A model generated the notes under the pieces. The model was not told the DNA's origin. It did not search any database and worked only from the letters and a program-made list of their open reading frames with translations. Position numbers and translations under genes: made by a program. Of a stretch of 11,622 nucleotides of DNA, positions 1 to 6,261 are shown in pieces. Source of the DNA: Pseudomonadota bacterium (GTDB taxonomy: Bacteria; Pseudomonadota; Alphaproteobacteria; Rhizobiales; Xanthobacteraceae). The stretch is from assembly GCA_023392205.1 (NCBI GenBank), contig JAEVZN010000508.1, positions 1 to 11,622 on the forward strand. Direction: 5' to 3'. How positions within the stretch are numbered: the stretch's first letter is position 1; each line of letters starts with the position of its first letter.

Positions 1-328
1 AGCCATGCGCGTTGCTGGTGGTCATCGGCAATTGCCAGCCCTGCCAGGAGCGCGCGGTGATGCCCATGTTCTGCAGCACAATGGCGAGAAGCCCGGCCGT
101 GACCTGCTCGCCGGAGGAGACCACCGCGTCATATTCGCGCGCATCGTGCATGGGCGAGGCCTCGCGGCACCAGCCCACCAGCTCGTTGGTCTTGCCCGCC
201 ATGGCCGAAACCACGACGGCGACGTCATGGCCGGCCTTGTATTCGCGCTGCACATGGCGCGCGACATTGCGGATACGGTCGATATCGGCGACGGAAGTCC
301 CGCCGAATTTCAGCACGAGACGTGACAT
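1..328 (-). CDS. lysC: Aspartate kinase, N-terminal part (partial, cut by window edge)
   Basis: Aspartate kinase phosphorylates L-aspartate with ATP, the first step towards lysine, threonine, methionine and diaminopimelate, in the cytoplasm. The 109 visible codons, read on the minus strand from the ATG at 326-328, begin MSRLVLKFGGTSVAD. KFGGTSV (residues 7-13) is the signature of the amino-acid kinase fold. VVSAMAGKTNEL (39-50) and SSGEQVTAGLLA (71-82) are further conserved blocks of the catalytic domain. The C-terminal ACT regulatory domains lie outside the window, so feedback control cannot be judged. The start fits the family, since KFGGTSV normally lies within the first ten residues, although no strong Shine-Dalgarno sequence precedes it. 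The gene is divergent from ubiG with 233 bases between the start codons, an arrangement I recall from other Hyphomicrobiales. Confidence 0.95.
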   Translation of the reverse strand, partial: MSRLVLKFGGTSVADIDRIRNVARHVQREYKAGHDVAVVVSAMAGKTNELVGWCREASPMHDAREYDAVVSSGEQVTAGLLAIVLQNMGITARSWQGWQLPMTTSNAHG

Positions 329-470
329 GAAAGGATCGGCGCCCCGGGGAGCGGAAGGCACGCGGCAGCGGGGCGGAGGTGCCGGTGCGAAGGCGCGTAT
401 TCATAACGGCGCGATGACAGGCCCGCAAGGCGGCGCTTTCAGTGAAAAGTGAAGAAGTTTCGGCTGCTTC

Positions 471-486
471 CGGGTGGTAAATCCCG
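471..486 (+). other. Small hairpin in the lysC-ubiG divergent region
   Basis: CGGG at 471-474 pairs with CCCG at 483-486 across an 8-base loop. It lies ten bases before the larger ubiG leader hairpin. On its own it is short enough to be chance in GC-rich DNA. It is recorded because it could be the first domain of a structured ubiG leader. Confidence 0.3.
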
Positions 487-495
487 TAAACAGAC

Positions 496-551
496 TCCCA
501 GGGTGACCGGCGACCTCGTTTCGCGAGGCCCGGCCGCCCTCGAAACTGGGA
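496..551 (+). promoter_or_regulatory. Nested stem-loop in the ubiG leader, possible cis-regulatory RNA
   Basis: The 56 bases ending 10 bases before the ubiG ATG fold into a nested hairpin. The outer stem is TCCCAG (496-501) with CTGGGA (546-551), six perfect pairs. Inside it GGTG (502-505) pairs with CGCC (535-538), including one G-U, then CCGG (507-510) with CCGG (530-533), then CCTCG (514-518) with CGAGG (524-528) closing a TTTCG loop. The 3' side of the outer stem holds GGGA (548-551), the only Shine-Dalgarno-like sequence near the ATG, so the fold could hide the ribosome site. No poly-U tract follows, so it is not a plain intrinsic terminator. I do not recognise a named riboswitch class. 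Pairing is read directly; a regulatory role is inference. Confidence 0.4.
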
Positions 552-561
552 ATGCGAGCAC

Positions 562-1302
562 ATGCCGGCAACGTCGACGATAGATCGGTCCGAGGTCGAG
601 CAATTCTCGAGGCTCGCCGAGCGCTGGTGGGACGAGCGCGGGCCGATGGCCATGTTGCACAAGTTCAATCCGGTGCGGCTCGCTTATATTCGCGACCAGG
701 TATCCACCCATTACGGCCGCGATCCCAAGCGGCTGAGCTGCCTCAATGGCTTGCGCATCCTGGATATCGGCTGCGGCGGCGGCATCCTGTCCGAACCGCT
801 GGCGCGGCTCGGCGCGCAGGTGGTCGGCGCCGATCCCTCCGAGGCCAATATCGCGGTGGCGAAGAAACATGCCGCCCAGGCCGACCTGAAGATCGATTAT
901 CGCGCCGTCACGGCCGAGGCGCTGGCGGATCGCGGCGAACGCTTCGACGTGGTGCTGGCGCTGGAAGTGGTCGAGCATGTCGCCGATGTGGGTCTGTTTG
1001 TCGCCCGTTGCGCGGAGATGGTGCGCCCGAACGGCCTGATGATCGCCGCCACCATCAACCGCACGATGAAGAGTTTCGCGCTTGCCATCGTCGGTGCGGA
1101 ATATGTGCTGCGCTGGCTGCCGCGCGGAACGCATAAATGGGACAAGTTCGTCACCCCGGCCGAGCTGGAGGCGGGCATGCGCAAGGCCGGATTGTCTGTC
1201 GTCGACGAGCGCGGCGTGGTCTATCGCATGATGGCCGATAGCTGGGCGCTTTCCGACGACATGGATGTCAATTACATGCTGACCGCTGCGCGCGGCGCAT
1301 GA
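562..1302 (+). CDS. ubiG: Ubiquinone biosynthesis O-methyltransferase UbiG
   Basis: UbiG is the SAM-dependent O-methyltransferase that carries out both O-methylations in ubiquinone synthesis (2-polyprenyl-6-hydroxyphenol and 3-demethylubiquinol), at the inner membrane. The 246-residue product has the usual length. The N-terminal block with [15 protein letters not shown] and [14 protein letters not shown] (residues about 15-45) is diagnostic for UbiG. The SAM-binding motif I is [10 protein letters not shown] (67-76), with the acidic end of strand 2 in GADPSE (D91). LEVVEHV (134-140) is the post-I motif and TINRT (164-168) the strand-5 region. The C-terminal part ([13 protein letters not shown], then MADSW and DVNYM) is also typical. 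An ATG at 552 lies in another frame and yields only an overlapping spurious frame. The gene diverges from lysC, and its leader holds a nested hairpin that may control translation. Confidence 0.96.
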   Translation: MPATSTIDRSEVEQFSRLAERWWDERGPMAMLHKFNPVRLAYIRDQVSTHYGRDPKRLSCLNGLRILDIGCGGGILSEPLARLGAQVVGADPSEANIAVAKKHAAQADLKIDYRAVTAEALADRGERFDVVLALEVVEHVADVGLFVARCAEMVRPNGLMIAATINRTMKSFALAIVGAEYVLRWLPRGTHKWDKFVTPAELEAGMRKAGLSVVDERGVVYRMMADSWALSDDMDVNYMLTAARGA

Positions 1303-1303
1303 G

Positions 1304-1323
1304 AGGCAGAAACTGATCTGCCT
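1304..1323 (+). terminator. Possible weak terminator hairpin after ubiG
   Basis: AGGCAGA (1304-1310) pairs perfectly with TCTGCCT (1317-1323) around a 6-base loop, starting two bases after the ubiG stop. The run after it is only TTGT, so intrinsic termination would be weak at best. It could instead protect the ubiG mRNA 3' end. The stem is seen directly; the role is inferred. Confidence 0.3.
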
Positions 1324-1382
1324 TGTCGTCCGGCATGCGATAATGGCATCGATATCGGAACAATCCTGATACCGATCGAAAA

Positions 1383-1388
1383 AGGGAG
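1383..1388 (+). promoter_or_regulatory. Ribosome binding site of the YdhR-like gene
   Basis: AGGGAG lies six bases before the ATG at 1395 and fixes that start. No other strong site is nearby. Confidence 0.6.
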
Positions 1389-1394
1389 CCGGCC

Positions 1395-1760
1395 ATGATC
1401 GTCGAACTCGTCACCTTCAATTTTCCCGCAGGCCATGAACGCGCCAAGGAACTGGACGCCATTCGCGGCGTCACCGGCAAATGGGCGGCCAACAAGGATC
1501 TGGTCCGCAAGCATTTCCTCTGGGGCATCGGCGAGGCCGAGGGCACCGGCGCCGGAATCTATATCTGGCCGTCCGTGGAAGCGGCCGAACGCGCGCATGA
1601 CGATGCCTGGCGCGAAAGCGTGAAAAAGCGCACCGGCGGTTATCCGACCATCCGCTATTTCGATCTGATGACGCTGGTGAACAACGAGGACGGCACCGTC
1701 ACCGAATGGGACGAGAACGGCAAGGCGCACGAGTTGCCGCATCAGCTCGAGACGGCGTGA
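1395..1760 (+). CDS. Small YdhR-like / dimeric alpha-beta-barrel protein, putative monooxygenase fold
   Basis: This 121-residue protein starts at an ATG with a good ribosome site (AGGGAG at 1383-1388, six bases upstream). It opens with a beta strand (MIVELVTFNFP), then a helix, then FLWGIGEAEGTGAGIYIWPSVEAAERA (residues 41-67) and a later strand YPTIRYFDLMTLV (83-95). This resembles small dimeric alpha-beta-barrel proteins of the YdhR type, where a GG/AGIYxF strand is followed by a helix of the EAAxxA kind. The family is called 'putative monooxygenase' from its fold, but substrates are mostly unknown and no metal or flavin site is visible. The C-terminal 25 residues (NEDGTVTEWDENGK onward) extend beyond the core and look polar. 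It is 92 bases from ubiG and could be transcribed with it or from its own promoter. Family assignment is moderate; function is not established. Confidence 0.7.
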   Translation: MIVELVTFNFPAGHERAKELDAIRGVTGKWAANKDLVRKHFLWGIGEAEGTGAGIYIWPSVEAAERAHDDAWRESVKKRTGGYPTIRYFDLMTLVNNEDGTVTEWDENGKAHELPHQLETA

Positions 1761-1787
1761 CAGCACGCGCCGCCGCCGTCCATTTCT

Positions 1788-1852
1788 CCGCTCATTCCCG
1801 CGCAAGCGGGAATCCAGAAGAACTGGGTCCCCGCTTTCGCGGGGACGAGCGG
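1788..1852. repeat. Double-hairpin palindromic intergenic repeat (REP/BIME-like)
   Basis: Two 30-base arms (1788-1817 and 1823-1852) are inverted copies matching at 25 of 30 positions, separated by AAGAA. Each arm is itself a hairpin: ATTCCCGC / GCGGGAAT with loop GCAA (1794-1813), and GTCCCCGC / GCGGGGAC with loop TTTC (1827-1846). This layout and the core words match a repeat widespread in intergenic DNA of Hyphomicrobiales and other proteobacteria. When falsely translated on the minus strand it gives the tell-tale peptide PRESGDPVLLDSRLRGNE. It lies between the YdhR-like gene and the transporter gene, both on the plus strand, so it may stabilise or end the upstream transcript. No transposase is adjacent. 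Confidence 0.85.
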
Positions 1853-1897
1853 TGTCTGTGGCGATTTCAATCAATCACGTATTGAAGCCAGGTTCAT

Positions 1898-2797
1898 ATG
1901 CCCGAAACCGGCTGGCTGTGGATCGTCTTCACCCTGCTCGCAGCGGCCGGCCAGACCATCCGTAACGCCATGCAGCGCGAACTGACGGCGACGCTCGGCA
2001 CGGCCGGCGCGACGCATGTGCGTTTCCTGTTCGGCTTTCCGTTCGCGGTCATCTTCCTGTTCGGTCTGATGGCGGTGACGGGTGCGTCGCTGCCGGTGCC
2101 GCCGCTGGTGTTCTGGGCGTGGATCGTCGACGGCATGGGCGCGCAGATCGCCGCCACCGCGCTGATGCTGATGGCGATGGGCGAACGGTCCTTCGTCGTC
2201 ACCATCGCCTATATCAAGACCGAGCCGGTGCAGGTTGCGCTGTTCGGACTGGTGTTTCTGGGCGATGCGTTAAGTATCGGCATGGTCGCGGCGATCCTGA
2301 TTGCAACGGCCGGTGTGATCGTGATGTCGCTGAAGCCGGGCGGTGCTGCGGATACAAGCCTGCGGCCGATGCTGCTGGGATTGAGCGCAGGCGCGATGTT
2401 CGCGCTGTCGGCGGTCGGCTATCGCGGCGCCATTCTCAGTCTCGACCTGCCGGATTTTGTAATGGCGGCGACCTTCACGCTAACAATCGGCCTGCTGCTG
2501 CAGGCGGTGATTCTGTCGGCGTGGCTGATGCTGCGCGATCCGGGCGTGATGCGCGCCATCGTCAAGGCCTGGCGGCCGTCGCTGTTTGCGGGCTTCATGG
2601 GCGCGACCGCGTCGCAATTCTGGTTTCTGGCTTTTGCGCTGGCCACCGCCGCGAGCGTGCGCACGCTGGCTTTGGTCGAGGTGCTGTTCGCGCAGGCGAT
2701 TTCAAGCTTTGTGTTCGGCCACCGCACTTCCGCGCGCGAAGCGATGGGGATCGTGCTGATCGTGATCGGCGTGGTGCTCCTGATCTGGGCGCATTGA
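1898..2797 (+). CDS. EamA/DMT-superfamily transporter, ten transmembrane segments
   Basis: This 299-residue inner-membrane protein has ten hydrophobic segments, roughly at residues 6-22, 43-61, 71-93, 98-120, 126-144, 157-176, 188-210, 228-248, 255-274 and 281-297. That is the two-times-five pattern of the drug/metabolite transporter superfamily (EamA domain pair). Conserved features are the IKTEPV block in helix 4 (about 106-111), which matches the usual 'k(t/s)xP(v/l)' position, LGDALS after it (121-126), and in the second half LALVEVLFAQ (257-266), the equivalent of the 'xxPvxa' region. The substrate cannot be deduced; relatives export amino acids, metabolites or drugs. The ATG at 1898 has only a weak site (CCAGG, 1888-1892). 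The gene follows the palindromic repeat and converges on DUF1178 with 17 bases between stop codons. Confidence 0.88.
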   Translation: MPETGWLWIVFTLLAAAGQTIRNAMQRELTATLGTAGATHVRFLFGFPFAVIFLFGLMAVTGASLPVPPLVFWAWIVDGMGAQIAATALMLMAMGERSFVVTIAYIKTEPVQVALFGLVFLGDALSIGMVAAILIATAGVIVMSLKPGGAADTSLRPMLLGLSAGAMFALSAVGYRGAILSLDLPDFVMAATFTLTIGLLLQAVILSAWLMLRDPGVMRAIVKAWRPSLFAGFMGATASQFWFLAFALATAASVRTLALVEVLFAQAISSFVFGHRTSAREAMGIVLIVIGVVLLIWAH

Positions 2798-2814
2798 TCG
2801 CGCGCAGCGCGGCG

Positions 2815-3300
2815 TCAGTTGCGGTCGTCGGGCAGCACCGGGAGCGGATGGAATTCGATGCCCTCGTCGTGCAGGTCCTTTGCTTCCTGCGGCGAGGCTT
2901 CGCCATAGATCGAGCGATGCTCGATCTCGCCGTAATGCATCTTGCGCGCCGTCTCGGGAAATTTCTTGCCGACATTCTCGGCATTCTGCACGAGATGGTC
3001 GCGCAACTCCTTCAGCTTGGCGCGGAACGCGACCTCCTGCGGCGAGACCATCGCCACATTCTCGGTGCCGGGCACGGATGCGCTATCCGGCGCGGGCGTT
3101 GCCGTCTCGGCCGGCGCGTCGGCGCGCTTGCGACCTGATCGCGCGATGGACGGGGCCATGATCGCCTTGGCGACCTTCCTGGATTCGCAGACCGGACAGG
3201 TGACCAGACCGCGCTTGCGTTGTTTGTCGTAATCGGCCGAACTCGAAAACCAGATTTCGAATTCGTGCTTGCGGTCGCAGACCAGAGCGTAACGGATCAT
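2815..3300 (-). CDS. DUF1178 family protein, probable zinc-site protein
   Basis: This 161-residue cytoplasmic protein begins MIRYALVCDRKHEFE, with a cysteine and a histidine at positions 8 and 12, followed by TCPVCES (Cys35, Cys38) and KAIMAP (45-50). The arrangement C-x3-H ... C-x2-C suggests a small zinc site and is the hallmark of DUF1178. The middle (about 54-85) is a low-complexity Ala/Pro/Thr linker. The conserved C-terminal half carries FRAKLKELRDHLVQNAENVGKKFPE and a GEIEHRSIYGEASPQEAKDL block. No biochemical role is known to me. Its ATG overlaps the stop of the upstream amidase gene by four bases (ATGA, 3297-3300), so translation is probably coupled. It is the last gene of the comF-grxC-amidase run. 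Confidence 0.9.
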   Translation of the reverse strand: MIRYALVCDRKHEFEIWFSSSADYDKQRKRGLVTCPVCESRKVAKAIMAPSIARSGRKRADAPAETATPAPDSASVPGTENVAMVSPQEVAFRAKLKELRDHLVQNAENVGKKFPETARKMHYGEIEHRSIYGEASPQEAKDLHDEGIEFHPLPVLPDDRN

Positions 3301-4178
3301 GATTTTTCAGCCACCACATGCAGATGCGCGGGCTCGGCCATCGGGGCGACGATCTCGAAGCGCCGTCCATGCTGCAACGACGGGACGCGCGCGCGGGCGG
3401 TGGCGATCTCCTGCGGATCGATCTCCGCCATGATCACACCGGGCCCGGTGCCGCCCTCGGCGAGGATGCGGCCCCACGGATCGACGATCAGCGAATGCCC
3501 GTAGGTCGCGCGTCCGTTCTCGTGCATGCCGCCCTGGGCAGCCGCCAGCACGAAGGAGCCGTTCTCGATGGCGCGGGCGCGGATCAGCACATGCCAATGC
3601 GCCTCGCCGGTCTGCTGCGTGAACGCGGCCGGAATGGTCAGCACCGATGCGCCGGATTCAGCCAAAGCGCGATACAGAGCCGGGAAGCGCAGATCGTAGC
3701 AGATGGTCAGGCCGAAACGCGCCCAGGGCAGGTCGGCGACGACGGCGCTTTCGCCTGGCGCGTAATTGCGCGATTCGCGATAGCTCTCGCCATTGGCGAG
3801 GTCCACGTCGAACATATGGATCTTGTCGTAGCGCGCGGCGATCTCCCCGTCGGGATCGATCAGGAAGGAGCGGTTGACGGCGCGTTCCGGCGACGCCTTG
3901 ATCGCCAGCGATCCGATATGCAGATGGATCGACAGTGATTTTGCAAGCTCGCGGAAGGCGGCAAGGCTCTGGTCTTTCTCTTCCTCGACAATCGCCGCGA
4001 ACAGCGCCTCGCGCGACAGCTCCATGATGTTGGTCATCTCGGGCGTTTGCACGTAATCGGCGCCGGCGGCCTTTGCCTCGCGGATCAGCGCGATGGCGTC
4101 GTCGCAATTGGCTTTCGGCGTCCGGCCGGATCGCATCTGGATCAGGCCGGCGCGGAACCTGGCATTGCCTTCGGTCAT
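3297..4178 (-). CDS. Carbon-nitrogen hydrolase, Nit1-type (probable deaminated glutathione amidase)
   Basis: This 293-residue enzyme belongs to the nitrilase superfamily, in the Nit1/YbeM-like branch, whose characterised members hydrolyse deaminated glutathione, a toxic side product of transaminases. The catalytic triad is visible: Glu47 in TPEMTN (45-50), Lys119 in YDKIHMFDVD (117-126) and Cys160 in TICYDLRFP (158-166). Further typical blocks are GESYRES after the lysine, IPAAFTQQTGEAHWHVLIRARA (182-203) and YGHSLIVDPWG (226-236). The length is normal and there is no signal peptide, so it is cytoplasmic. The ATG overlaps the glutaredoxin stop by four bases (4175-4178), and the stop overlaps the DUF1178 ATG, so all three should be translated together. 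The neighbouring glutaredoxin supports a glutathione substrate, but other amidase activities in this superfamily cannot be excluded. Confidence 0.92.
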   Translation of the reverse strand: MTEGNARFRAGLIQMRSGRTPKANCDDAIALIREAKAAGADYVQTPEMTNIMELSREALFAAIVEEEKDQSLAAFRELAKSLSIHLHIGSLAIKASPERAVNRSFLIDPDGEIAARYDKIHMFDVDLANGESYRESRNYAPGESAVVADLPWARFGLTICYDLRFPALYRALAESGASVLTIPAAFTQQTGEAHWHVLIRARAIENGSFVLAAAQGGMHENGRATYGHSLIVDPWGRILAEGGTGPGVIMAEIDPQEIATARARVPSLQHGRRFEIVAPMAEPAHLHVVAEKS

Positions 4179-4447
4179 GCAGCGGGTCCGGGTTGTGCAA
4201 GCAGCGGATCGAGCTTGCCCGCATCGTTCAGGGCGTAGAGATCGTCACAGCCACCGACATGCGTCGCGCCGATGAAGATCTGCGGAACCGAGGTGCGTCC
4301 GCCCGCACGCGATATCATCTCCGCGCGCAGGGCCGGATTGCCCCCGACGTCGATTTCCTTGAAGGCGATCCCCTTCTGAACCAGGAGATCCTTGGCCCAG
4401 CCGCAATAGGGGCAATAGGCGGTGGTATAGATTTCGACCGGGGGCAT
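4175..4447 (-). CDS. grxC: Glutaredoxin 3, dithiol CPYC type
   Basis: Glutaredoxins reduce disulfides or protein-glutathione mixed disulfides in the cytoplasm using glutathione. The 90-residue product has the family length. It begins MPPVEIYTTAYCPYCGWAKD with the dithiol active site Cys12-Pro-Tyr-Cys15. The cis-proline loop TSVPQIF (52-58) and the glutathione-binding GGCDDL (65-70) are both present, all consistent with GrxC of alphaproteobacteria. The ATG at 4445-4447 is preferred over an in-frame ATG further upstream (to 4522), because that would add an atypical 25-residue extension running into comF. The gap to the comF stop is 22 bases. The grxC stop overlaps the amidase ATG. Confidence 0.94.
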   Translation of the reverse strand: MPPVEIYTTAYCPYCGWAKDLLVQKGIAFKEIDVGGNPALRAEMISRAGGRTSVPQIFIGATHVGGCDDLYALNDAGKLDPLLAQPGPAA

Positions 4448-4469
4448 GATGGATTCCGCTGACCCCGGA

Positions 4470-5279
4470 CTATATGGGCGTGCGCAGATTGTCCACAACC
4501 CGCGCGAAAACCAGCACATCAACCCGCAGGGCGCCGGCGCGCAGCAGCGTGCGGGCGCAGGTCTCGGCGGTGGCCCCGGAGGTCAGCACGTCATCCACCA
4601 GCAGGACCCGCCGTTTTGCCAGTTCCGCCCGTCCGGCGGCATCGACCCGGAACGCGCCCTGCACGTTGACCGCGCGCTCGGCTTTCGACAGCCCGATCTG
4701 CTGCGGCGTGGCCCTGGCACGCTTCAGGGCCGTGATATTGACCGGAAGCCCTGCCGGCGCCGCGATCAGGTGCGAGAGCGCCGCCGCCTGATTGAAGCGG
4801 CGTGCCCAGAGACGCCGCCAATGCAAGGGAACCGGAACAATCATGTCCGTCTCGGCCAGCAATTCGGCCCCGGCGCGGGCCATCCATCGCGCCATGACCG
4901 GCGCCAGATCGGTGCGGTCACCATATTTGAAGGCATGCACCATGGTGCGGGCAACGTCATCGTAGCGGACGGCGGCCCGCGCCCGCGCATAGGAGGGCGG
5001 GCTGGCAATGGCCTGCATGGAGAGGAGCCCCGGACCGGGGTCATAGGTAAAGGGAATGCCCAGCCGCTCGCAGAAGGGCCGCTCGATCGGCGCGAGCTTT
5101 GCCCAGCATGGACCGCACAAACCCGCCCCATTGCCGGCCCCGTCGCCAACCGGGTCGCGGCAGGAGGGGCAAAGCTGTGGCAATGCGATATTGAAGGCGA
5201 GCCGTAATGGCGTGCGCATGGCCTGCAGCATTCGCGACAGGCGCTGCGCTCCGCGTTCCGCTATAGCCGTGCCCAGCAT
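4470..5279 (-). CDS. comF: ComF family phosphoribosyltransferase-like protein
   Basis: ComF proteins combine an N-terminal zinc finger with a type I phosphoribosyltransferase-like domain; in competent bacteria they act in DNA uptake, and their role elsewhere is unclear. Here LCPSC (Cys37, Cys40) and LCGPC (Cys55, Cys58) form the four-cysteine finger. KYGDR (118-122), VPVPLHWRRLWARRFNQA (148-165) and TPQQIGLSKAERAVN (191-205) are diagnostic ComF blocks, and VLLVDDVLTSGAT (225-237) is the PRPP-binding loop. The 269-residue form starts at an ATG (5277-5279) without a clear ribosome site. In-frame ATGs at residues 17 and 21 are possible, and the latter (start 5219) would leave more room for the divergent promoter. 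It is the first gene of the minus-strand run into grxC, 22 bases downstream. Confidence 0.9.
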   Translation of the reverse strand: MLGTAIAERGAQRLSRMLQAMRTPLRLAFNIALPQLCPSCRDPVGDGAGNGAGLCGPCWAKLAPIERPFCERLGIPFTYDPGPGLLSMQAIASPPSYARARAAVRYDDVARTMVHAFKYGDRTDLAPVMARWMARAGAELLAETDMIVPVPLHWRRLWARRFNQAAALSHLIAAPAGLPVNITALKRARATPQQIGLSKAERAVNVQGAFRVDAAGRAELAKRRVLLVDDVLTSGATAETCARTLLRAGALRVDVLVFARVVDNLRTPI

Positions 5280-5314
5280 GGCATCAGGCTAGCGCCGGAA
5301 AGGTGATTGTGAAA

Positions 5315-6226
5315 GTGGCTAGCAATCCCGTGATATTCGACCGGCTTCTGCTGCGGCGCAGGTTGCAGCGCGCGCAGGTGCAAGGTCCCGTCACTTTCCT
5401 GATCGAGCGCGTGGCGGCCGAACTGACCGAGCGCCTGTCGCTCGTGCAGCGCAGCTTCACCCTGGCCGTCGATCTCGGCACGCCGTCGGCGCATCTGCGC
5501 GACGCGCTGCGGGCGCAGCACCTCGCAAGCCGAGTGATCGGTGCCGTGCCGGTGATGCCGTCAGCGCCCGACCTGCCACCCGATTTGCCAATTGTCGTCG
5601 CCGACGAAGAAGCCCTGCCGTTTGCGGAGGGCGCGCTCGATCTCGTGGTGTCGGCGCTGGCGCTGCAATGGGTCAACGATCTGCCGGGTACGCTGGCGCA
5701 GGTGCGCAAAGCCCTGAAGCCGGACGCACTGTTCCTGGCCGTGCTGGCGGGCGGCGAGACGCTCACCGAATTGCGCCAGTCCTTTGCCGAAGCCGAAGCC
5801 GAGATCGATGGCGGCGTCTCGCCGCGTATCGCTCCGTTTGCGGATCTGCGCGATCTCGGCGGCCTGTTGCAGCGCGCCGGATTTGCATTGCCGGTCACGG
5901 ATGTGGATCGGTTGACCATCCGCTATGCCACGCCGCTGCATCTCCTGCGCGACCTGCGCGGGATGGGCGCGACCAACGTGATGACCGAACGCCGGCGCGT
6001 GTCGCTGAAGCGGACGACTTTGCTGCGGATGGCGGAGATTTACGCCGAACGCTTCGCCGATCCGGACGGACGGGTGCGCGCGACTGTCGATCTGGTCTGG
6101 CTGTCAGGATGGACGCCGCATGAAAGCCAGCAGCAGCCGCTCAAACCGGGTTCGGCGCAATCACGGCTGGCCGATGCGCTTGGGACACGGGAATTTGGCA
6201 CTCGGGAATTTGGGAGGCGGGAATAG
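5315..6226 (+). CDS. BioC/NDUFAF5-like methyltransferase-fold protein with degenerate SAM motif
   Basis: This 303-residue protein resembles the alphaproteobacterial relatives of BioC and of the mitochondrial complex I assembly factor NDUFAF5. It opens with NPVIFDRLLLRRRLQRA (4-20), like other members. It contains ADEEALPFAEGALDLVVS (96-113), ALQWVNDLPGTLAQVRKALKP (116-136) and GGETLTELRQSF (147-158), the family's motifs after strand 3. However, motif I reads VDLGTPSAHL (52-61) where a GxGxG glycine loop is expected, and the end of strand 2 (VIGAV, 74-78) lacks the usual acidic residue, so normal SAM binding is doubtful. GTG at 5315 is chosen because an AAGGTGAT-type ribosome site (5300-5307) precedes it by seven bases; GTG at 5303 is in frame but overlaps that site. 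The C terminus ends in a short tandem repeat. It diverges from comF. Confidence 0.82.
   Translation: MASNPVIFDRLLLRRRLQRAQVQGPVTFLIERVAAELTERLSLVQRSFTLAVDLGTPSAHLRDALRAQHLASRVIGAVPVMPSAPDLPPDLPIVVADEEALPFAEGALDLVVSALALQWVNDLPGTLAQVRKALKPDALFLAVLAGGETLTELRQSFAEAEAEIDGGVSPRIAPFADLRDLGGLLQRAGFALPVTDVDRLTIRYATPLHLLRDLRGMGATNVMTERRRVSLKRTTLLRMAEIYAERFADPDGRVRATVDLVWLSGWTPHESQQQPLKPGSAQSRLADALGTREFGTREFGRRE
6188..6224 (+). repeat. 15-base tandem repeat at the 3' end of the methyltransferase-like gene
   Basis: CGGGAATTTGG occurs at 6188-6198 and 6203-6213, and CGGGAAT at 6218-6224 just before the TAG, with a period of 15 bases. In protein it gives GTREF-GTREF-GRRE as the last 14 residues. It looks like slippage that added a charged tail and may vary between strains. 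Confidence 0.75.
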
Positions 6227-6261
6227 TCGTCAGCAGACCGGGCAGTAAGACGCGTGCCGCC

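Noticed and set aside
471..551. A known SAM-II or cobalamin riboswitch upstream of ubiG
   Set aside because: Fragments such as GGTGGTAAATCCC recall conserved words, but the remaining conserved elements (for example the GCCAGGAGACCTGCC B12 core or the SAM-II pseudoknot core) are absent.
552..1136. ATG at 552 as an alternative plus-strand gene
   Set aside because: It reads out of frame through ubiG and yields an Arg-rich product; the ubiG frame from 562 has all family motifs.
1272..1874. A minus-strand 200-codon frame containing PRESGDPVLLDSRLRGNE
   Set aside because: That peptide is the known false translation of the palindromic repeat at 1788-1852; the rest is antisense to the YdhR-like gene.
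2119..3138. A 339-codon plus-strand frame across the transporter end and DUF1178
   Set aside because: It runs out of frame through the transporter gene and antisense through DUF1178, both firmly identified. The product is Arg/Gly-rich.
4448..4522. Upstream in-frame start extending grxC by 25 residues
   Set aside because: The extension (starting MMCWFSRG) overlaps comF and is unlike glutaredoxin N termini; the later ATG gives the standard 90-residue length.
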